NCBI GenBank assembly: GCA_021852245.1
Contig: JAJZNY010000233.1
Span: 1-7,489, forward strand
Reading direction: 5' to 3'
DNA: 7,489 nucleotides
Source: Planctomycetota bacterium
GTDB lineage: Bacteria > Planctomycetota > Phycisphaerae > WQYP01
Of the stretch, positions 6,859 through 7,489 are shown in pieces (positions within the stretch are counted from its first letter, which is position 1; every line of letters starts with the position of its first letter). The notes below the pieces were generated by a model. The model worked only from the letters and a program-made list of their open reading frames with translations, made no database searches and was not told the origin of the DNA. The position numbers and the translations under genes are program-made.

Positions 6859-7489
6859 ATGAGTTTAAATTTATCCCGGACAAAAATTGTTATTACGCTT
6901 GGCCCCGCCAGCGCCAAACCGGATGTCTTCGCGGAACTGGTTAAAACGGGCGTGTCGGTCATACGACTTAATTTTTCGCACGGATCGCTGGAGCAGCGGA
7001 AGCATTTTCTGGATACCGCCAGAAGCATCACCGATTCACCGCTGGCGATCATGGGCGACCTTTGCGGTCCGAAAATACGCTTGGGCCCGATTCGGGACGG
7101 TGGCATGGATATGCCGGAAAACAGTATTCTCACGATCATCCGCGATCCGCAGACGGGAGGTGACGGTGTCGTTTCCAGCAATTACGCCGCGCTGGTGGAC
7201 GATGTGGATGTTGGCCAGCGAATTCTCATTGATGACGGACTTATCCGGGCGGAGGTGGTGGAAAAATTGCGTGACGCCGTTAAATGCCGCATAACCACCG
7301 GCGGCCGGATCGGATCCAACAAAGGGCTCAATCTTCCCCATACCCGGCTCTCAATACCGAGTGTCACGGAAAAAGATTGGCAGGATATTGACTGGGCGAT
7401 TGAGCACAACTTGGATTATCTGGCACTGTCCTTTGTGCGCAGCAGCGAAGATGTGCTCAATGTCCGGCGGTATCTGGATAAGAAGCGAT
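6859..7489 (+). CDS. pyk: pyruvate kinase, N-terminal part (3' partial)
   Basis: This enzyme converts phosphoenolpyruvate and ADP to pyruvate and ATP in the last step of glycolysis, in the cytoplasm. The first 210 residues are present; the frame runs off the window. TKIVITLGPAS (8-18) and VIRLNFSHG (34-42) are the first barrel signatures, with Arg36, Asn38 and Ser40 in the expected active-site and cation-binding places. MGDLCGPKIRLG (65-76) replaces the usual LDTKGPEIRTG. The B domain follows, with ILIDDGLIRAEVVE, then SNKGLNLPHTRLSIPSVTEKDW, and the barrel resumes with DYLALSFVRSSEDV. Lys72 stands where potassium-dependent enzymes have Glu117, with Leu68 and Leu75 at the accompanying positions 113 and 120. 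This is the pattern of the potassium-independent group. Cys69, at the place of Lys or Gln 114, is unusual. No strong ribosome binding site precedes ATG 6859; an in-frame TTG lies at 6844. Confidence 0.95.
   Translation, partial: MSLNLSRTKIVITLGPASAKPDVFAELVKTGVSVIRLNFSHGSLEQRKHFLDTARSITDSPLAIMGDLCGPKIRLGPIRDGGMDMPENSILTIIRDPQTGGDGVVSSNYAALVDDVDVGQRILIDDGLIRAEVVEKLRDAVKCRITTGGRIGSNKGLNLPHTRLSIPSVTEKDWQDIDWAIEHNLDYLALSFVRSSEDVLNVRRYLDKKR

Overview
The window reads as ordinary chromosomal DNA from a moderately GC-rich Gram-negative-type bacterium. A planctomycete, perhaps of the Phycisphaerae, is my best guess. It rests on overall style: secreted and anchored glycosidases, an RHS scar, and weak or variable ribosome binding sites next to housekeeping genes. 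No single marker proves it.

Left to right, the window holds: (1) the last 41 codons of an unidentified plus-strand protein ending in a transmembrane helix (2-127), followed by a possible weak intrinsic terminator. (2) About 550 bases with no convincing gene (128-679), containing a striking pair of GCCCGGGC arms. (3) A complete minus-strand gene for a Tat-exported family GH31 alpha-glycosidase, of the alpha-xylosidase/alpha-glucosidase type (680-3193). (4) A roughly 550-base divergent intergenic region that carries a decayed fragment of an RHS-repeat core domain on the minus strand (about 3436-3633), broken by a stop codon. (5) A plus-strand gene for a membrane-anchored GH113-like glycosidase, a beta-mannanase-type fold (about 3742-4824). 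(6) aspS, aspartyl-tRNA synthetase (4921-6741), with sequence markers of the non-discriminating type. (7) A short intergenic region with two hairpins, the second a plausible terminator. (8) The first 210 codons of pyruvate kinase (6859 to the window end).

The two glycosidases are divergent and both appear to act outside the cytoplasm: one is Tat-exported and soluble, the other anchored by an N-terminal helix. They could both act on plant or algal polysaccharides, but nothing in the sequence shows that they work as one system. aspS and pyk are core genes that happen to lie next to them. If aspS is non-discriminating, the cell should make Asn-tRNA(Asn) by amidating Asp-tRNA(Asn) with GatCAB.

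I do not see a previously undescribed system here. The points most worth a second look are the RHS relic, the non-discriminating signature of the AspRS, and the potassium-site variant of the pyruvate kinase.
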